A DNA stretch of 7,566 bases. It comes from Alphaproteobacteria bacterium. GTDB taxonomy: Bacteria > Pseudomonadota > Alphaproteobacteria > UBA9219. The notes under the pieces are model-generated. The model did no database searches and was not told where the DNA came from. It saw nothing but the letters and a program-made list of their open reading frames with translations. The stretch is from NCBI GenBank assembly GCA_028693775.1, contig JAQUUS010000071.1:1-7566 (forward strand). Reading direction: 5' to 3'. A program made the position numbers and the translations under genes. This document shows positions 5,060 to 7,566 of the stretch, piece after piece; the stretch's first letter is position 1; each line of letters begins with the position of its first letter.

Positions 5060-6460
5060 ATGCACGATATTCGTTTTGTACGCGAACAGGCCGAGGCGTT
5101 CGACGAGGGACTCAAGCGGCGGGGACTTCCGCCCATGTCGGCGGAAATTCTCAAGGCGGACAGCGAGCGCCGTTCCGTCCAGACCGAAATGCAGGAGTTG
5201 CAGGCCAAGCGTAACGAAGCGTCGAAGCAGATCGGCGAGATCAAGCGCAAGGGCGGCAATGCCGACGAGCAGATGAAGCTCGTCGCGGCCATGAAAGACC
5301 GCCTGTCTGCCCTCGAGACCGCCGAGAAGGAATTGGCTGCCAAGGTGCAGGGCTATCTGTGTTCGCTTCCCAACATTCTTTTCCCCGAAGTTCCGCCGGG
5401 CGTTGACGACAGCGACGCCAAGGAAGTCCGCCGGTTCGGCGAACAGCCCAAGATTGCCGCGCCCAAGGAGCATTACGAGTTGGGCGAGGCGCTCGGCATG
5501 ATGGACTTCGAACGCGCCGCCAAGCTTTCGGGCGCGAGGTTTACCGTCCTGCAAGGCCAGCTTGCGCTTCTGGAGCGCGCGCTCGGCAACTTCATGCTCG
5601 ATACGCACACGCAGGAGTTCGGCTATCTCGAAGTTTCGCCCCCGCTGCTCGTCAAGGACGAGATCATGTTCGGGGTTGGGCAGCTTCCCAAGTTCGCCGA
5701 CGACATGTTCTTTGCGGGGCGCACCAAGTCGCGCGAGGATTTGCTGCGCGAGGCGCTGACATATGCTGAGGCCGCCGATATCGATGCCTTGAAGAAAGGC
5801 GAGATGAGCCTTGCCGACGTTGTCGCAAACGCCATGAACCGTGCGCCGGTGAAGGAGGATCTCTGGCTCGTGACGACGGCGGAAGTTCCGCTCACAAACC
5901 TCGTGAACAACGAAATCCTCGAAAAGGAAAAGCTTCCGCTGCGCTTTACCGCGCGCACGCCGTGCTTCCGCTCTGAGGCGGGCTCTGCGGGCAAGGATAC
6001 GCGCGGCATGCTGCGCCAGCATCAGTTCTACAAGGTCGAGCTGGTCAGCATCACGGCTCCTGAAAAGTCGGTGGAAGAGCACGAACGCATGGCAAGCTGC
6101 GCCGAGACCATTTTGAAGCGTCTCGAACTTCCGTTCCGCACGGTGATGCTCGCGACGGGCGACACGGGATTCTGCTCCAAGAAGACCTACGATCTCGAAG
6201 TGTGGCTGCCGGGACAGAACCGTTATCGTGAAATTTCAAGCTGTTCGAACTGCGGCGACTTCCAGGCTCGCCGCATGAACGCCCGTTGCCGCGCAGCAGG
6301 TGACAAACAGACCGAATTTGTGCATACCTTGAACGGTTCCGGAATCGCTATCGGGCGCGCCCTGATCGCGGTGATGGAAAACTATCAGCAGCCCGACGGG
6401 TCCATCGTCGTTCCAAACGCGCTGCGCAAGTACATGAACGGACTGGAGCGTATAGGATGA
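5060..6460 (+). CDS. serS: Serine--tRNA ligase with an internal insertion
   Basis: Class II aminoacyl-tRNA synthetase that charges tRNA-Ser (and tRNA-Sec where present) with serine. The start MHDIRFVRE is typical and AAGGGAGA (5046-5053) lies just before it. An N-terminal coiled-coil tRNA-binding arm spans about 30-105. The catalytic core shows GVGQLPKFADDMFF (about 205-218), the TAEVPLTN segment (273-280), motif 2 starting at FRSE (303-306) with the GMLRQHQFYKVEL stretch, and motif 3 GRALIAVMENYQQ (432-444). At 466 residues it is about 40 longer than the usual 420-430. The excess is a charged, probably helical insert at about 219-266, where other SerRS have only a short loop. The frame is open throughout and motifs on both sides are intact, so activity is expected. 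The stop overlaps the next gene by 4 nt. Confidence 0.97.
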   Translation: MHDIRFVREQAEAFDEGLKRRGLPPMSAEILKADSERRSVQTEMQELQAKRNEASKQIGEIKRKGGNADEQMKLVAAMKDRLSALETAEKELAAKVQGYLCSLPNILFPEVPPGVDDSDAKEVRRFGEQPKIAAPKEHYELGEALGMMDFERAAKLSGARFTVLQGQLALLERALGNFMLDTHTQEFGYLEVSPPLLVKDEIMFGVGQLPKFADDMFFAGRTKSREDLLREALTYAEAADIDALKKGEMSLADVVANAMNRAPVKEDLWLVTTAEVPLTNLVNNEILEKEKLPLRFTARTPCFRSEAGSAGKDTRGMLRQHQFYKVELVSITAPEKSVEEHERMASCAETILKRLELPFRTVMLATGDTGFCSKKTYDLEVWLPGQNRYREISSCSNCGDFQARRMNARCRAAGDKQTEFVHTLNGSGIAIGRALIAVMENYQQPDGSIVVPNALRKYMNGLERIG

Positions 6461-7428
6461 CGGGTACCGGCGGGAGTCGCACATGGGGCAGGAGCGTTGC
6501 AAAAGGATTGGCCGGGATTGCGTTGGTTTTATCGCTTTCGGCGTGCACGTTCTTTCGTCCCGGCGATCTTCAGTTGCCCAACCCCGCCGGAATCCAGAGA
6601 GGCGAGACCGTTGCCGTCAAGGGCGATGAGAACATCTACGCCATTGCGCTCGCCCACAACGTTTCGATGCGCGATCTGATCGCGCTCAACGGCCTCAAGC
6701 CGCCGTTCGATGTGTCGCCGGGGCAAAAGCTTGTTTTGCCCGTCGGCGGCCCCAGCTTCTCCGGCGGATTGCCGCCTCCCGAACCCGCGCCGCTCGATCC
6801 CGTCGAGAAGAATAACCTCGCGCCCATCGTTCCTGCGCCCGTTTCGGTGCAGCCGATCGATCCGCCCGTCTTTGCGCCGACTCAATCCAATGCGCCCGTT
6901 GCGTTTACGCCGGTTCAGCCTGCGCCTCAGCAAGCGGCTCCGTTGCAGACCGCGCCTCAGGCCGTTGCGCCTGCGCCCGAGCCCAAGGCTCAGGCCGCTG
7001 TCGTTTCTCCGCCGTCATTGGCGGCGGCGACGCCATCCGGTTTTTCTTTGCGCATGAAATGGCCCGTTCAGGGGCCCATCCTGTCGAGCTTCGGCCCCAA
7101 AACGGGCGGCCTCAGCAACGACGGCATCAATATAGGTGCGCCCAAGGGCTCGCCTGTCGTCGCGTCCGCGTCGGGAACCGTCGTGTATGCGGGCAACGAC
7201 ATGAAGGGTTTCGGAAACCTTGTGCTCATCAAGCATCCGGGAAATTATGTGACCGCCTATGCGCATCTCGACCGCGTGCTTGTCAAACGGGATGCCGTTG
7301 TTCTTCAGGGCGACATGATCGGGACGGTCGGAAAGACCGGCAATGTCTCGACGCCGCAGCTGCACTTTGAGATCAGGGAAAGCGGCAAAGCCGTGGACCC
7401 GGCGCGTCACATCAAGGACGACCAATAA
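6457..7428 (+). CDS. LysM/M23 (LytM) lipoprotein, NlpD/DipM-like, probably non-catalytic
   Basis: Envelope lipoprotein of 323 residues. In order: signal peptide with lipobox LSAC (acylated Cys30), a LysM peptidoglycan-binding domain (about 50-95), a Pro/Ala/Gln-rich linker (about 98-195) and an M23/LytM domain (about 197-317). Active M23 peptidases bind zinc through an HxxxD motif and two later His. Here HxxxD reads NDGIN, so both first ligands are Asn (N221, N225), while the later His positions remain (H270 in AYAH, H303 in LHFE). By analogy with EnvC and NlpD, this points to an activator of cell-wall amidases during division, not a hydrolase. The ATG overlaps the serS stop as ATGA, giving translational coupling. 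In many alphaproteobacteria surE and pcm lie between serS and this gene; both are absent here. Confidence 0.92.
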   Translation: MTGTGGSRTWGRSVAKGLAGIALVLSLSACTFFRPGDLQLPNPAGIQRGETVAVKGDENIYAIALAHNVSMRDLIALNGLKPPFDVSPGQKLVLPVGGPSFSGGLPPPEPAPLDPVEKNNLAPIVPAPVSVQPIDPPVFAPTQSNAPVAFTPVQPAPQQAAPLQTAPQAVAPAPEPKAQAAVVSPPSLAAATPSGFSLRMKWPVQGPILSSFGPKTGGLSNDGINIGAPKGSPVVASASGTVVYAGNDMKGFGNLVLIKHPGNYVTAYAHLDRVLVKRDAVVLQGDMIGTVGKTGNVSTPQLHFEIRESGKAVDPARHIKDDQ

Positions 7429-7444
7429 CTCCCTGTTTGCATTA

Positions 7445-7459
7445 GGCAAAAATTTTGCC
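7445..7459. repeat. Inverted repeat after the M23 gene
   Basis: GGCAAAAATTTTGCC is an odd-length perfect palindrome 17 bases past the stop at 7428. As RNA it can form a 6-bp stem with a 3-base loop. The stem is AT-rich and no T run follows, so it is a poor terminator candidate; it could be the 3' processing or stabilising end of the operon mRNA or an operator. Confidence 0.3.
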
Positions 7460-7521
7460 CTCGTTTACGCAAAACGGCAAATAAGCCGAAAAGCACTCGC
7501 TTATGCGTCAAATCATACATT

Positions 7522-7561
7522 TTGCTACCGCTTTTTCTAAAAAGTGCTATAGGGCCCCTAT
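7522..7561 (+). promoter_or_regulatory. Likely promoter of a gene beyond the right edge, with an inverted repeat
   Basis: TTGCTA (7522-7527) resembles a -35, and CTATAG within GTGCTATAGGG (7544-7554) resembles the CTATA-type -10 of strong alphaproteobacterial promoters. The spacing is 17-19 bases depending on how the -10 is placed. ATAGGG (7549-7554) and CCCTAT (7556-7561) form a 13-base odd palindrome overlapping the -10 and probable start site, a position suited to an operator. Confidence 0.4.
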
Positions 7562-7566
7562 CGGAT

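Noticed and set aside
4982..6082. A 366-codon minus-strand frame opposite tatC and serS
   Set aside because: It is antisense to clearly conserved SerRS motifs and rich in Arg, Leu and Ala, as expected of a shadow frame in GC-rich coding DNA.
7343..7540. A 65-codon plus frame at the right edge
   Set aside because: It begins inside the M23 gene in another frame, has no ribosome binding site, and ends across the promoter region.
1..7566. Mobile elements, CRISPR arrays or phage genes
   Set aside because: No transposase or integrase motifs, no regular spacer-repeat pattern, and no long flanking repeats were seen on either strand.

Overview
The window looks like chromosomal core sequence from an alphaproteobacterium. 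The support is: an Lgt, a YbjN-domain protein and a MiaA that read like alphaproteobacterial versions; a tatA-tatB-tatC-serS-M23 peptidase gene string typical of that class; a perfect TTAA-N7-TTAA CtrA-type box; and a dense cluster of GANTC, the CcrM methylation sequence. Coding regions are GC-rich and intergenic stretches are clearly more AT-rich. The family is uncertain; a Micavibrio-like or rhodospirillalean lineage is a guess.

Layout. Positions 1-843 (minus): lgt, followed downstream by the first codons of another gene. Positions 844-1369: a long gene-free spacer between divergent lgt and the YbjN-domain gene, with ten GANTC sites in 391 bp and several inverted repeats. Positions 1370-1873 (plus): YbjN-domain gene. 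Positions 1897-1956: a bidirectional terminator plus a second hairpin with the same seven-base loop. Positions 1959-2679 (minus): two overlapping small genes of unknown function, one strongly acidic and one basic, behind a putative CtrA-controlled promoter at 2756-2786. Positions 2952-3818 (minus): miaA. Positions 3819-3878: short divergent promoter region. Positions 3879-7428 (plus): tatA, tatB, tatC, serS and a LysM/M23 lipoprotein, packed with gaps of 10 and 12 nt and overlaps of 14 and 4 nt, so probably one operon. The last 138 bp hold inverted repeats and a likely promoter for a gene beyond the window.

Together the genes serve the cell envelope (lipoprotein maturation, Tat export, control of septal murein hydrolysis) and translation (tRNA charging and tRNA modification). 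The parts that do not look routine are the GANTC cluster, the two-gene unknown operon with its CtrA-type promoter, the twin-loop hairpins, a large insertion in SerRS, and the M23 lipoprotein that has lost two zinc ligands and sits directly against serS, without the surE and pcm genes often found between them.
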